From: Ostreococcus lucimarinus CCE9901
Lineage: Eukaryota; Chlorophyta; Mamiellophyceae; Mamiellales; Bathycoccaceae
NCBI RefSeq assembly: GCF_000092065.1
Contig: NC_009362.1
Location: forward strand, 1-64,000
DNA length: 64,000 nucleotides
Reading direction: 5' to 3'
Shown: in pieces, positions 18,445 to 28,699 of the stretch
Layout: every line of letters begins with the position of its first letter
Position numbering within the stretch: position 1 is the stretch's first letter
Notes under the pieces: model-generated
The model's input: only the letters and a program-made list of their open reading frames with translations
What the model was told of the DNA's origin: nothing
Databases searched by the model: none
Position numbers and translations under genes: made by a program

Positions 18445-19527
18445 TCAGTGCTGATATATGTTTGCGTACCCAACGAGCCCCTTTTGCGACGCAATCGGCT
18501 TCCGAAGTCTATCCGACTGCGCCGAGAGGTGCAGTCGTCGCTGCGCGTTTTGTTGCGCCACCGAGGACGACGCGACTGCTCGATGACGCGACTGCGACGA
18601 CATCGGCGTACCTGGTTCAGGCGTACCCACGGCACCGTGGCCTCGCGATTGTTTCGTGTCGACGACGAGCGTTCGCTCGCGCCTAGACGGTACGCTTTGC
18701 GAAATGCGAGGCGTCGCCGCGACGCCGTCGCGGTGTAAACTCTTTGACGCCGAATCCATGGCGTCACAGACGCAATCTATCGTCCCTAACAATTTCTGAG
18801 TCTCGCTCTTAAGTCGACCCAAGAGCTCTTCTCGAACGCGATTGAGCGCGTCGAACGTCTTGGCGTCGTTTGCTCTCGCGTCGCGCAATTCGCTCGAACG
18901 CGCCTCGAGTTCGCCGCGCACGCGATCCAACTCCGTCGCCAACCGGCCCACGCGCACTTCGTGCTCGGCTTCGAGACGAAGACGTATGACGCTCTCTTCC
19001 TGTCGGATCACCGTCTCGCCGCGCGCTATTTCACCGCGCAAATGGCTCGCCTCCGCCTCCGCCGCGACGCGTCCCGCCTCGGCGTCTCTCGCCCTCGCCT
19101 CGAGCGTCTCGCGCTCGGTCGCGTGCGCCACCTCTCGCGACTCCATCGCCGCCTCTAAGCCCTGACGCGTCGCGCGCTCAGCGCTCAGCGCGTCCGCGAG
19201 CGCGCGCGCGCGCGCGTCATCGTTCGCGTCGACGACGCTCGACGCCCCTTCGTCGTCCTCGCGCGCGCGTCCGAGCCGATTCGCGTCTTCGTCGTCGTCG
19301 TCTTCGCGCGCCTCCTCCGTCGCCCTCGACGCGCGGTCGTCGGCGTCCGAGACGCGGTCGTCGTCGTCGTCGTCGTCGCGCGTCGTCGCCGTCGCGCTCG
19401 CCGTCGCGCCGCCGTCGTCGTCGTCCGTCGCGCTTAAAATAGTCGCGCGCGTCATCGCTCGCATGCACGCGCGCACGCGCGTCCTCGCCAGCGCCGCGCA
19501 CGCGTCCTCGCGCGCGCTCGATCGCAT
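18445..19527 (-). CDS. Coiled-coil protein of unknown function
   Basis: About 360 residues. An Asp-rich acidic N-terminal third is followed by a long heptad-rich coiled coil at about 105-245 (repeated ERETLEARARDAEAG-type segments) and a basic, Ser/Gln-rich tail. Met 22 or Met 25 (start near 19455) is an alternative start that skips a short Arg/Ala-rich leader. Nothing identifies its partner or location. Divergent from the small basic protein at 19749. Confidence 0.7.
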   Translation of the reverse strand: MRSSAREDACAALARTRVRACMRAMTRATILSATDDDDGGATASATATTRDDDDDDDRVSDADDRASRATEEAREDDDDEDANRLGRAREDDEGASSVVDANDDARARALADALSAERATRQGLEAAMESREVAHATERETLEARARDAEAGRVAAEAEASHLRGEIARGETVIRQEESVIRLRLEAEHEVRVGRLATELDRVRGELEARSSELRDARANDAKTFDALNRVREELLGRLKSETQKLLGTIDCVCDAMDSASKSLHRDGVAATPRISQSVPSRRERTLVVDTKQSRGHGAVGTPEPGTPMSSQSRHRAVASSSVAQQNAQRRLHLSAQSDRLRKPIASQKGLVGYANIYQH

Positions 19528-19748
19528 CGCGCGCGCGTCCTTCGCCCTTCGCCTCGCGACGGACGCGCTTCCGACGCGCGTCCGACGACGACGCGACGAC
19601 GCGACGACGTGTGCCGGTTCGCGTCCCCGGCGCGGCGACGGCGCGAACCGGGTCGGTCGTCCGACGCCACGGGGCGACGCCGACGGGGCGACCGGACGCG
19701 CGCGCGCCGGGCGATACGCGAAAAAAGGACCCGACGACGCGCCGATCG

Positions 19749-20177
19749 ATGGGGAAACCCGCGCCGAGCGCGCCGCCGACGTCGTCGTCCGCGCCGTCCG
19801 CCGCCGACGCGTACGCGCGCGTCGTGACGAAGAAATTTACATTCAAAGGCGGCGCCGCGCTCACGGCGCGCGCGGAGGACAAGGCGAAGAAGCGGGCGAA
19901 GAAGGAGGCGAAGAAGGCGAAGAAACGAGACGGCGCCGATCGCGAGGCGACGACGGCGGGCGGGACGAAGTCGTACGAGGACGAGTTTCCCGAGGAAGCG
20001 CGGCGAGCGACCGAGGGGCGAGGGCGAACGGTGGCGTTCGGCACGAATTATCGAGCCGCGCCGGAGACGTTGCACGGGTACTCGCGGAAGTGGCGAGACA
20101 CGCCCGCGAGCGCGATGACGAGAGAAGAAAAGCTCGATCTGCGCAGCGCGACGAAGGCGGACAAGTTTTGCAAATAG
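19749..20177 (+). CDS. Small basic Lys/Ala-rich protein
   Basis: 142 residues from the ATG at 19749. An open frame continues upstream to 19611 but is Arg/Gly-rich leader-like. The middle is a Lys/Ala helix (KAKKRAKKEAKKAKKRD), suggesting nuclear or nucleolar location. The C-terminal 40 residues (HGYSRKWRDTPASAMTREE, ending KADKFCK) look like a conserved motif region, but I cannot name the family. Convergent with the PPP4R2-like gene 69 bp downstream. Confidence 0.7.
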   Translation: MGKPAPSAPPTSSSAPSAADAYARVVTKKFTFKGGAALTARAEDKAKKRAKKEAKKAKKRDGADREATTAGGTKSYEDEFPEEARRATEGRGRTVAFGTNYRAAPETLHGYSRKWRDTPASAMTREEKLDLRSATKADKFCK

Positions 20178-20246
20178 CGGGCGCGCGGAGGACTATAGGA
20201 GTTGTACCAACACGTAGAGTTTGAGTTCATTAAACACCGAGAGTTC

Positions 20247-21005
20247 CTACACCGAGAGCTGCGGCGGCGACGGCGGACGAGGCGGATGAATCGATTCTTC
20301 GAAATCTACCGGCGTCGTCTCGCGGAACGCGGCGCCGATGAAAGCCTTTTGCTCCGCCGCGCGCGGGTCTCTCGCGTCGCGAACCATGGCCTCCGTCGCC
20401 GCCGGCGTCGTCGTCTTCGCCGCTGACTCGCTCGCGTTCGTCGCCGTCGTCGCCTCGCGATCGCTCGAGCGCGCGCGATCGACCGTCTGCGTCACGGCGA
20501 AGAGCTTGAACAACGCGCTCGCCAGTTTATACGGCGTCGAGTAATACTTGCTCGGCTCGCACGCCAACTCGCAAATCCTTTGAATCGTGAACGGCGCGTC
20601 CCGGTCGAACGCCGACACGCACTCGCCACAAATTTTCTCCACGTCGTCTTCGTACGCCCGTCGCATCGCCGCCACGGTCGCCGCGCTCGCTATCTCCTCC
20701 GTCTCCTCCGTCTCCTCCGTCTCCTCCGTCTCCGTCTCCGTCTCCGTCGTCGTCCTCGCCCGTTTCGTCGCCCGCCCGCCCTCGCCCTCGTCGCCCTCGC
20801 CCTCGCCCTCGCCTCGCTCGCCGCCGAACGCCTCGTCCCCGAACGCCGTCATCGCTCGCCGCAGCGCCTCGCGCACGCGCTCTCGAAATCCCGCGTCGTC
20901 GTCCTTCGCCGTCCCTCGCCACGCGTCGCACGTCCCCGTCCGCGCGCACGCGCGCACGCGGTCGTCGCCGTCGTCGCCGTCGTCGCCGCTCGATCGCGTC
21001 GCCAT
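20247..21005 (-). CDS. PPP4R2-like protein phosphatase 4 regulatory subunit
   Basis: 252 residues. The signature APFTIQRICELACEPSKYY matches the core motif of PPP4R2 (protein phosphatase 4 regulatory subunit 2, FTIQRLCELL in animals). It follows a region that would correspond to the start of the PPP4R2 domain, and the PPP4R2-like segment spans about 110-165. Upstream is an acidic repeat (Thr-Glu-Glu units from a 9-bp coding minisatellite at about 20693-20750) and Gly/Glu repeats. The N-terminal half of the animal domain is not obvious, so the protein may be divergent. PP4 complexes act in DNA-damage recovery and centrosome control in other eukaryotes. Head-to-head with the TMEM115-like gene. 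Confidence 0.78.
   Translation of the reverse strand: MATRSSGDDGDDGDDRVRACARTGTCDAWRGTAKDDDAGFRERVREALRRAMTAFGDEAFGGERGEGEGEGDEGEGGRATKRARTTTETETETEETEETEETEEIASAATVAAMRRAYEDDVEKICGECVSAFDRDAPFTIQRICELACEPSKYYSTPYKLASALFKLFAVTQTVDRARSSDREATTATNASESAAKTTTPAATEAMVRDARDPRAAEQKAFIGAAFRETTPVDFEESIHPPRPPSPPQLSV
20693..20750. repeat. Coding minisatellite, CTCCTCCGT units
   Basis: A 9-bp repeat (CTCCTCCGT), followed by 6-bp CTCCGT units, lies inside the PPP4R2-like gene and encodes Thr-Glu-Glu / Thr-Glu repeats on the minus strand. A second simple repeat (CCCTCG type) at about 20770-20815 encodes Gly-Glu. Length is likely to vary between strains. Confidence 0.85.
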
Positions 21006-21125
21006 CCGTCGTCGCGTCGCGGTGTGTCGTCGCCGGAATCGCGCGACACGCCGCGACGACGCGATGCGAAATCAAAAAGTGCGTGCCCTGGCGCCGTCCG
21101 TTCGTTCGTCACGCGTCGACGCGCG

Positions 21126-22341
21126 ATGTCGAGCGAGGACGTCGAGCGCGGCGACGGCGACGATGGGCTCGAGCGATTCGAGCGCCTCGGCCGCGGGCTC
21201 GGTGCGTCCCGCGCGCGGCGACGGCGCGAACGCGCGAAACCGAGGCGACCGAGGGCGACTGACGACGGCTTTCAAATGCGTTTGATTTTTTTGATCGCCC
21301 GCAGCGCGCGCGGCGAAGCGCGAGCTGAGCGCGTCGTGCGCGACGTCGAGCGCGGCGACGAAAATGACGTGCGCGACGCTGGTGCTCGGGTGCGCGGCGC
21401 GAAAGATGGTGATCGGGGAAAAGACGTTCGACGCGGCGTTCGCGCTCGAGGCGTACGCGACGACGCGCAAGCCGTGGACGCTGGTGACTTCGGGGTACGT
21501 CGAACGGTCGTTCGCGGCGTTGGTGGTCGATTGTTGGGGGTTGTTGTACATAGGTGGGATATTAGAACCCGTGTGGGGGGCGAAAGAGCTCACGAGGTTC
21601 GTGGTCGGGGTGAATTTGGCGACGACGACGCTCGCGTGGTTGTCCATGTGCGCGCTCTACGCCCTGAGCGCGGGGGACGAGTTTTATTTGTTTGCGAAAT
21701 TTTCCGGCTTTCACGGCGTCCTCGCCGCGCTGTTGCTCGCGCTCAGGCAAACGTCGCCGGAGGAACCGGTGTTCGCCGGTGAGGGCGCGTTGGGCGCGGG
21801 CACGAGCGGCGTCGTCGCCTCGCTGCGGGCGCTGCGAAACAAGCACTTGATCGGCGCGTACTTGTGCTTCACGGCGGCGTACGCCTTCATGAGCGGTGGT
21901 GCGCATCATCACGTCGGTTTGTACCTGTTCGATATATGGGGTGCGTATTCCGCGTGGGTGTATCTGCGTTTCTTCCAACCGCACGGCTCGGGCGCGCGCG
22001 GGGACGACAGCGACGATTTCGCGTTCGCCGCCCTCTTTCCTCCGGCGGCGCGTCCGGTCATCGCGCGCGTCTCCGCCCCCATAGGCGCCGCCGCGCGTGC
22101 GCTCGAGGCCAGACGCCGCCGCGCGAGAGAGGAAGCGGACACGCGCGCCGCGGCTTCGACTGCGACCGCAAAACCGGCGCAATCTCCCGCCGCCGCCGCC
22201 GCCGCCGCCGTCGTCCGCGCCAAGCTGGAATCGTCGTCCGCGCGCGAGGAGGACGACGACGCCAAGTCCAAGCGCGAGGCCCGCGCCGCGCGAGGTCGCG
22301 CCCTCGTCGAGGCGCGCGCGAACGCGGACGCGTCACCGTAG
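21126..22341 (+). CDS. TMEM115-like (DUF1751) Golgi membrane protein, one intron
   Basis: Rhomboid-like-fold protein of the TMEM115 family, a Golgi protein linked to retrograde traffic in animals. Family hallmarks are RKPWTLVTSGYVERS, ILEPVWGAKELTRFVVGVNL and FHGVLAALLLALRQT, with several membrane helices, then a charged Ala/Arg-rich cytosolic tail. The uninterrupted frame starts at 21364, which truncates the N-terminus. Joining exon 1 (21126-21201) to exon 2 (21305-22341) over an intron with GTGCGT donor, CTGAC and GCAG acceptor keeps the frame. It adds MSSEDVERGDGDDGLERFER plus about 28 more residues, giving 370 aa. The exon 1 prediction is inference. Divergent from the PPP4R2-like gene, 120 bp between ATGs. 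Confidence 0.85.
21202..21304 (+). other. Predicted intron of TMEM115-like gene
   Basis: 103 nt. Donor GTGCGT follows a single G of a split codon; branch-like CTGAC at 21259-21263; acceptor GCAG at 21301-21304. Splicing is phase-consistent with the downstream frame. Confidence 0.75.
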
Positions 22342-22521
22342 TGTATCATAATCGCACGAGCGCTTCGTAGCCCTCTCGGTCCGCACTCGTCAGTCGCCTC
22401 GCGCGTCCGTCTCGCCTTTGGACGAGGCGAGAGCCCCGCGCGGGTCGCGTCGACGTCATTCCGCGACGCGCACCGCGTTCGCGCGTTCGTTCTCGAGCGG
22501 TCCGCGACTCGAGCGCGCGCG

Positions 22522-24216
22522 ATGACGCACGCGACGCGAACGTCCGCGCGCGCGTCCGCGCCTTCGCCGCGCGCCGCCGTCGCGCGATCGCGCGCGCGCG
22601 CCCGCGGACGCGCCGCCGAGGGGGTGCGTGCGACCGGCGTCGCCGGACGCGCGCGCGTCGCGCGCGGCGCGCGATCGCGCGGGACCGTCCGCGCGGTGGT
22701 CAACGCGGCGAGCGATGGCGCGAACGACGCCGACGGCGGACGCGCGGTGCGAGTGCAGGCGCTCACGGCCAAGGAGGAGGAGGTGGATAGAATTCAAGAC
22801 ATGCTCAATAAGCCCTACAAGTGGGGGTTCAGCACGGATGTCGACACGGAGACGATTCCCGCTGGATTGAACGAAGAAGTCGTGCGCATGATCTCTGCGA
22901 AAAAAGAAGAGCCCGAGTGGATGCTCGACTTTCGATTGAAGGCGTTCCGTAAGTGGTTGACGATGGAGGAGCCGGATTGGAGCGACAATCGCTATCCGCA
23001 AATCGACTACCAGGCGTCGTCGTATTACAGCGCGCCAAAGTCGATGGAGAAGAAGAAGAGCTTAGATGAGGTCGATCCGGAGTTATTGGCCACGTTCGAC
23101 AAGCTCGGAATTCCACTGAACGAACAAAAGCGATTGACGAACGTCGCCGTGGACGCGGTGTTTGACTCCGTGTCCATCGGGACGACGTTCAAGGAAGATT
23201 TGCTCAAGGCTGGGGTGATCTTTTGCTCCATCTCAGAGGCGGTGCACGAGTACCCGGAATTAGTCAAGCAATATCTCGGATCGGTAGTGCCGGTGGCGGA
23301 CAACTATTTCACCGCCCTGAACAGCGCGGTGTTTAGCGACGGCTCCTTTGTGTACATTCCCAAGGGCGTCGTATCGCCGATGGAACTGTCGACGTACTTC
23401 CGCATCAACGCCGAATCTTCGGGTCAATTCGAGCGCACGCTCATCGTTGCTGAAGACGACTCTTATGTGAGCTATTTGGAAGGCTGCACGGCCCCGGCGT
23501 ATGACGAGAACCAGTTGCACGCCGCCGTCGTCGAGATTAGCGCGGGGAAAAACGCTGAAGTGAAGTATTCGACGGTCCAGAACTGGTACGCGGGTGATGA
23601 GGACGGAAAGGGTGGCATTTACAACTTTGTCACGAAGCGTGGCTTGTGCAAGGGGGACAACTCGAAGATTTCGTGGACTCAAGTCGAAACTGGCTCGTCC
23701 ATCACGTGGAAGTACCCGTCCGTCGTGCTCGCGGGAGACAACTCGATTGGTGAGTTCTACTCAGTCGCTTTGACGAACAACGCACAGCAAGCGGACACTG
23801 GGACTAAGATGATTCACATCGGTAAAAACACGCGGAGTCGCATCGTGAGCAAGGGAATTAGCGCCGGTAAGAGTAAAAACGTATACAGAGGTTTGGTGCA
23901 AGTGGGTCCAAACGCCTCCGGCGCGCGCAACTACTCTCAATGCGATTCGATGCTCATCGGCGATAAGGCCGGTGCGAACACGTATCCATACATCCAAGTC
24001 AAAGAACCGAGCTCTCGCGTCGAGCACGAAGCGAGTACATCCAAGATTGGTGAGGATCAATTGTTCTACTTCCAGCAACGTGGCATCTCTCCGGAGGAAG
24101 CCGTCGGCGTCATCATCTCTGGCTTTTGCCGAGAAGTCTTCAACGAACTACCTTTAGAATTCGCGGCCGAAGTCAACCAGCTCATGAGTCTCAAACTCGA
24201 GGGATCGGTGGGCTAA
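22522..24216 (+). CDS. sufB: SufB, plastid Fe-S cluster assembly scaffold
   Basis: Core subunit of the SufBCD scaffold that builds Fe-S clusters in plastids. 564 residues: about 75 Arg/Ala-rich residues of transit peptide, then a full-length SufB. It contains [16 protein letters not shown], the region [82 protein letters not shown] and the C-terminal [21 protein letters not shown]. These are the strongly conserved SufB segments, including the Cys and His implicated in cluster formation. Nuclear-encoded here, although sufB is plastid-encoded in some other algae. Confidence 0.97.
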   Translation: MTHATRTSARASAPSPRAAVARSRARARGRAAEGVRATGVAGRARVARGARSRGTVRAVVNAASDGANDADGGRAVRVQALTAKEEEVDRIQDMLNKPYKWGFSTDVDTETIPAGLNEEVVRMISAKKEEPEWMLDFRLKAFRKWLTMEEPDWSDNRYPQIDYQASSYYSAPKSMEKKKSLDEVDPELLATFDKLGIPLNEQKRLTNVAVDAVFDSVSIGTTFKEDLLKAGVIFCSISEAVHEYPELVKQYLGSVVPVADNYFTALNSAVFSDGSFVYIPKGVVSPMELSTYFRINAESSGQFERTLIVAEDDSYVSYLEGCTAPAYDENQLHAAVVEISAGKNAEVKYSTVQNWYAGDEDGKGGIYNFVTKRGLCKGDNSKISWTQVETGSSITWKYPSVVLAGDNSIGEFYSVALTNNAQQADTGTKMIHIGKNTRSRIVSKGISAGKSKNVYRGLVQVGPNASGARNYSQCDSMLIGDKAGANTYPYIQVKEPSSRVEHEASTSKIGEDQLFYFQQRGISPEEAVGVIISGFCREVFNELPLEFAAEVNQLMSLKLEGSVG

Positions 24217-24396
24217 TCAGTCGATCGATCGAACGCGCCGCACGCCCTAAACCTTGTAACGTTATGAATAAAAGACATTTTTTCGCGGCGATTTTGTCAA
24301 ATTTTTTATCGCGAATTTACAGGCATTGCGTATTTGCGTATTAAGATCGCATCAATCTTGATGTGGCTAACTAAATTGTATGTCTTCAACATTCTA

Positions 24397-27309
24397 TCAG
24401 TGCGGCTCCGCGTGCTGTTGGAGCTCATCTGCTGAATCTTTCTTCGCCTGAGAGCTGAGGCTCATCATGCTACCTTTCGCACCCTTCGACTTCGACACGT
24501 CGAGCGACAGAAGCGACGTTTCCTCCATCATTTGCATCTTCGCCAACGCCTCGATACGTTTCTTCTCTTTCGCGAGACGAGCCTGCTCTTCGGGAGGAAG
24601 ATCGGGATCTTCGACGCACTTTGCGTCGCTGTCGCTCTTCATCGAGCGCTGAGAATTGGTTCTACTAATCGTGGCGCTGTCCGTTTGCAGCTGAGCAACT
24701 TGCGGCGGCACCACGGCGGGCTCCGTCGCGGGCACGAAGTGCGGCTGCTCCGCGGCGCTCGTTATGGCGACGGGATGCTGAACATGATGTAAGGGAGGAG
24801 GCGATGTTTGCACCGTCGGTGGCGGTAACCCTGGCGCGCTATGTTGCGGCGCCATCGGTTGCGGAGGTTGTGGCGGCAAACCCAGATTGCTGGCACTGTT
24901 CACATTCATCAAGCGCGTCGCTTGTTGCGGTACTGTCTGTGTCGCCAGCGCAGGCGTGTGAGGGCGTTCGTAACGAGCGGACTCGGACCCAGTATCAGAT
25001 CCTGTAAGCAAGGCCATCTTGCTCGCCGTACGTTCAATACGCTTCTTCTGAAGCGAACGGAGCTTTTGCTGGCGCTCAGTCGTGTGACGTTGCCTCATTT
25101 CGGCTTCCTCTTGCTGTTGCTGAAGCTCGAGTTCTTCGAGCAAACGAAGTTCCTCCATCTCTTCCTGTTCTTCTTCGTTCGCGTAAGATCCGGCGTCTGA
25201 ACCTCTATCTCCGATTTCTGACACCGTCGCTGACGACCCACCCTCGATCACGCGCTGCACGTCCTGCATCACACTTTCGGAATATGTCGGCTGCGCGTTT
25301 GCGACTGGAGCTCGAGGTGGCTTCTGCGCAGCCAGATCAAACTGCTCTAGCGATCGGGCGACCTCCGCGGGCTGCACCGGAGCTGGAGAACGAACCGGCG
25401 AAATCCCGGGGGTGGCGTGAGGAGGCGACGCGTCGCCCGGCGTCGTGAAGCCACTCGTCGTGCCCCGCGCCGCGGCGGCGGCGACCGGAGCCTGTTCTTG
25501 AGGTTTCACAGCGGCGAACGCGCTTTGCGGTCGTAAAAGACTCTCTTCGTGCTGCACAGCGTGAGACTTTTCCGGTAAAATTGCGTGGTCATCCACCAAA
25601 ATTCGCGGCTTTTCCGAAAGCGACTCCGTCGACGGCGACTGCGTCAACATCATCTCGATCTGGCTCGGACTCTGCGCTAAGTGTTCCTGACTCGCGCTTG
25701 CAGATATTGCACCCGCTCGACTGGATTCAGGACGCCCGCGCAATTTCTCTTCAGGGCTAGATCCACCGCTGTTCTCGGCGCTATGTCTTTTGCTCTCAGG
25801 GCGCTCGCAAAAGCCCTTCTTCTCGTCCCACAAGTACTTCACCTCCTTTTCTATTTCTCTCTCAATTGTTTCGACCGCGGTCATCTCCAATCCAAGTTCT
25901 TCCACCATCTCAGTCGCAACCGAACGCGCGCTGTCAGTTTCGGTGTTGAAAGGAAACTCCACGGTTCGATTTTGACCCGACGAGTCGGCGATTCTCAAAC
26001 GCAACCGAAGCGAGTTGTCCTCCAAAAACGTCCCCTTGACGCGCACGTCGAGCGAAGCCCCTCGCCTGTGCTCCGGTGGCTCGAGCGTGTCAGCCTCAGA
26101 GTAGACTCTCACAATCTTTCTACCATTATCCCCTCTCGTTTGAGCCACGCGCGGTGGCTCCTCTTCCTCTTCCTCTTCCTTGACAATCGGTCTCGGCACC
26201 TCTGGTTCCTCTTCGACGACGGCGCGCGGAACCATGGTTTTCTTTTCCTTCTTCTTCAACCAAACGTGATCCAACAGCTGCTGAGCCGTCGGGCGTTCAT
26301 CCGCGGGAGCGATGGCGAGAGAGATGAATTCGTAAATGTCATCACCCTTCTCTTTGATGGTCTCCAACGCCGCCGGAGGAATCCCACTTGAAACGCGCTT
26401 GTAAATTTGCGCCGGATTTTTACACTCGTTGTACGGGCACTCAAACGTAACGAGCTCGATCAGACACATACCGAAAGAGTATATGTCCACGCGTTCGTCA
26501 TAGTCTTCCTCGTACAGCTCCGGGGCCATGAACTCGGGTGTTCCGATCACGCTGTGCGTTCGCTGATGATCCAACATCGCGGCGAGACCCAAGTCACCGA
26601 TTTTGATCTCCCCGGCGTTACCGTTGACAAAAATGTTGTCGCACTTCAAGTCACGATGCACGATCGGTGGCTCGTGTGAGTGCAAGTACTCTAGACCTCG
26701 TAAAATTTGACGAGCCCAGCTCTTGACGGCGCGCATATCCAAATTGTTTTTAAATCGCGCGGCGTACTTGTTCAACGTCCCCGCACACGCCTCGGTTATG
26801 AAGTTCACGCTCACCTCTCCCGTCTTCTCGTTCGTCGTGTTCCACGAATGATAAAACTTCAACACGTTCTTGTGATCAAGTCTCTTCAAGATCTCAACCT
26901 CACCGAGCAAGCGCTGCTTCTCCACCGCGGGTAAACCGTGAACTTTGACCTGGTTCCACGCCACGTCCATGCCCTCTTCTTCGTCGAAAGCCTTGTACAC
27001 GTTCTTGTACGTCCCACGACCGAGAAGTTCAGTGGTTCGCCCGAAGCGTCCGGTTGGATCCCACTCCACAAACTTCGTCGTCTCTTCCTCAGGCTCCTCC
27101 TCTTCTTGAGACGGCGGATCGTCCTCCGCGCGCGCGTTGACCTCGTCGGCGTCGCGACGCGTCGGCGACGCTTCGCGCAATCCTTCATCCTGCACATTCA
27201 CCCCATCCGGCGACTCGCTTTCAATCTTTGTCTCCCCGTTCACCTGCGTCTCCTCGTCTCGCATTACGGCCGTCTTGTGCGTCAATTCTCCCTCCTCAGT
27301 GTCCGCCAT
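24397..27309 (-). CDS. WNK-family serine/threonine kinase
   Basis: 970 residues. The kinase domain spans about 90-345. The WNK hallmark is clear: the ATP-binding Lys is in subdomain I (GRGTYKNVYK, K102), and subdomain II reads DVAWNQVKV without the usual lysine. The catalytic loop HRDLKCDN, DLGLAA in place of DFG, and GTPEFMAPELYEE are present. Downstream, VKGTFLEDNSLRLRLRIADS with FPFNTETD resembles the OSR1_C/PF2-like domain that follows WNK kinase domains. The remaining 500 residues are disordered, Pro/Gln-rich, with a Glu/Gln coiled-coil segment near 720-780. WNKs sense osmotic state and chloride in animals and affect flowering and the clock in plants. Head-to-head with LSM8, far apart (0.9 kb). 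Confidence 0.95.
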   Translation of the reverse strand: MADTEEGELTHKTAVMRDEETQVNGETKIESESPDGVNVQDEGLREASPTRRDADEVNARAEDDPPSQEEEEPEEETTKFVEWDPTGRFGRTTELLGRGTYKNVYKAFDEEEGMDVAWNQVKVHGLPAVEKQRLLGEVEILKRLDHKNVLKFYHSWNTTNEKTGEVSVNFITEACAGTLNKYAARFKNNLDMRAVKSWARQILRGLEYLHSHEPPIVHRDLKCDNIFVNGNAGEIKIGDLGLAAMLDHQRTHSVIGTPEFMAPELYEEDYDERVDIYSFGMCLIELVTFECPYNECKNPAQIYKRVSSGIPPAALETIKEKGDDIYEFISLAIAPADERPTAQQLLDHVWLKKKEKKTMVPRAVVEEEPEVPRPIVKEEEEEEEPPRVAQTRGDNGRKIVRVYSEADTLEPPEHRRGASLDVRVKGTFLEDNSLRLRLRIADSSGQNRTVEFPFNTETDSARSVATEMVEELGLEMTAVETIEREIEKEVKYLWDEKKGFCERPESKRHSAENSGGSSPEEKLRGRPESSRAGAISASASQEHLAQSPSQIEMMLTQSPSTESLSEKPRILVDDHAILPEKSHAVQHEESLLRPQSAFAAVKPQEQAPVAAAAARGTTSGFTTPGDASPPHATPGISPVRSPAPVQPAEVARSLEQFDLAAQKPPRAPVANAQPTYSESVMQDVQRVIEGGSSATVSEIGDRGSDAGSYANEEEQEEMEELRLLEELELQQQQEEAEMRQRHTTERQQKLRSLQKKRIERTASKMALLTGSDTGSESARYERPHTPALATQTVPQQATRLMNVNSASNLGLPPQPPQPMAPQHSAPGLPPPTVQTSPPPLHHVQHPVAITSAAEQPHFVPATEPAVVPPQVAQLQTDSATISRTNSQRSMKSDSDAKCVEDPDLPPEEQARLAKEKKRIEALAKMQMMEETSLLSLDVSKSKGAKGSMMSLSSQAKKDSADELQQHAEPH

Positions 27310-28196
27310 CGCGCCGACGCGCGCGTGAGCGTCGAGGATAATTGTCGCTCGCCTCGCCTTTGATTTCTCTCACTTCGCTCGACGAGGCTTAACGACACAT
27401 CGCTCTTCTCGACAAACGATACCACGGCTTCGCGCTCGCAGTATGGAGAGTTTCGACCGCGAATGCGCGCGTCGGTGAAGGCTTACGCGACGCCGCGCCC
27501 GCCAGAGTCAACCCAAAATCACTCGTACGAGTCACGACTCGACCCAGACCCCCTCGAGGCTGCGCCACCCGCGATCCGCGCCGCGCAATGTACGCGCACG
27601 CGACGTCCTATTCGACGCGATCGCGCGCTGCACCGCGCGCGCGCCTTCTTTACGACCGCGTCGTCCCGTTTCACGCCCGATCGCACGCGCGCACGCTCGA
27701 GGACGCGCCTTCAAACGTCGCGATTCGAAAACCGGCCGCGATTCGCACGATGCGCGCGATGACGGTCGTCTCGCGCCTCGCGTCCGCGTCGTTCGCGTCG
27801 ACCGCGCGCGTCGACCGCGCGCGACGCTCGCAAAACTTTTCCTTCGCCTCGATCGACGCCGTTCGCGTCGAACGCGCGCTCGCGACGACGTGCGCGCGGC
27901 GACGCGTCTCCCGCGGGCGCCGCGACGAGGACTCGACGAGTGCGGCGCGCGCGCGTCGCGCGCGCGTCGCGGGTCGTCGCGTGTTCGTCTCGAGACGGGG
28001 TTTCGTTACGTATACCACGCGTTCGAACGCCCGTGTAGTATCACACGAAAACGAACAGATTCGCTCGGCACCTCGCGCGTCGGTCGGTCGGTCGGTCGGT
28101 CGCCCCGGTCGTTGGCCGCAGTCGCGCGCGGGCGTTCGTCGCCGTCGCGAGCGCGGGCGTCGTCGAGGGCGACCGTGGGTGGCGACGGCGCGAGCG
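27310..28196. other. Long divergent intergenic region, no convincing gene
   Basis: About 890 bp between WNK and LSM8 start codons, unusually long for this window. Open frames exist on both strands (for example a plus-strand Arg/Ala/Ser-rich frame from 27756 that joins LSM8 in frame). They lack domains and fit high-GC open sequence. A CGGT tetranucleotide run occurs at about 28080-28102. A transit-peptide-like extension of LSM8 is possible but unlikely for a nuclear Sm-like protein. Confidence 0.55.
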
Positions 28197-28615
28197 ATGA
28201 GCGCGCCGACGCTGACGAACATGCTCGACGCGCGCGTGAGCGTCATCACGAACGACGGACGACACATCGTCGGCACGCTGCGAGGGTTCGACCAGGTGAC
28301 GAACGTGATCTTGGAGGACTGCGCCGAGCGCGTGTACTCGAGCGAGAGCGGCGTCGAGGAAGCGCCGTTGGGGGTGTATATGATACGGGGAGATAATGTG
28401 TGCGTCAACGCGAGGCGAAGGCGTCGAGGGGGACGAGGGATTGAATGGACCGAGGACGCGCGCGCGCGCTCGAACGCGAGAGACGCGAAGGACTGACGAC
28501 GAGAAATTGCGTGGCGACGAACAGTGCGCTCGTGGGACCGGTGGATGAAGAATTAGATGCAGAGTTAGATTTATCGGAGACCAGGGCACCGCCGCTTAAG
28601 GCGATAAAGTTTTGA
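28197..28615 (+). CDS. LSM8: LSM8, U6 snRNA-associated Sm-like protein, one intron
   Basis: Subunit of the nuclear LSM2-8 ring that binds the U6 snRNA 3' end. Exon 1 (28197-28399) encodes MSAPTLTNMLDARVSVITND, then GRHIVGTLRGFDQVTNVILE and an ERVYSS segment ending in GVYMIRGDNV. Exon 2 (28525-28615) encodes ALVGPVDEELDAELDLSETR, then APPLKAIKF and the stop. The joined 97-residue protein matches LSM8 length and its characteristic C-terminus (LDLS-x-x-RA-x-PLK). The unspliced frame would run on into an unrelated Arg-rich tail, so the intron is needed. Donor GTGCGT, CTGAC at 28493-28497 and acceptor ACAG are present. Confidence 0.95.
28400..28524 (+). other. Predicted intron of LSM8
   Basis: 125 nt, with GTGCGT donor, CTGAC branch-like site 27 nt upstream of the ACAG acceptor. 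It splits a Val codon (GT|T). Removal restores the canonical LSM8 C-terminus, which strongly supports it. Confidence 0.93.
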
Positions 28616-28699
28616 TTAAAACTTTCACAAAGTAGAGAAGTAGCGAAGCGCGAAGGCGCCGACGATGAGTTGCAAGAAGAATCGGAATCAGTGGCGTTC

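Noticed and set aside
27588-28196. Extended N-terminus of LSM8 or separate plastid protein from 27588 or 27756
   Set aside because: Open but Arg-rich with no conserved motif. LSM8 proteins start right before the Sm fold, which fits the ATG at 28197.
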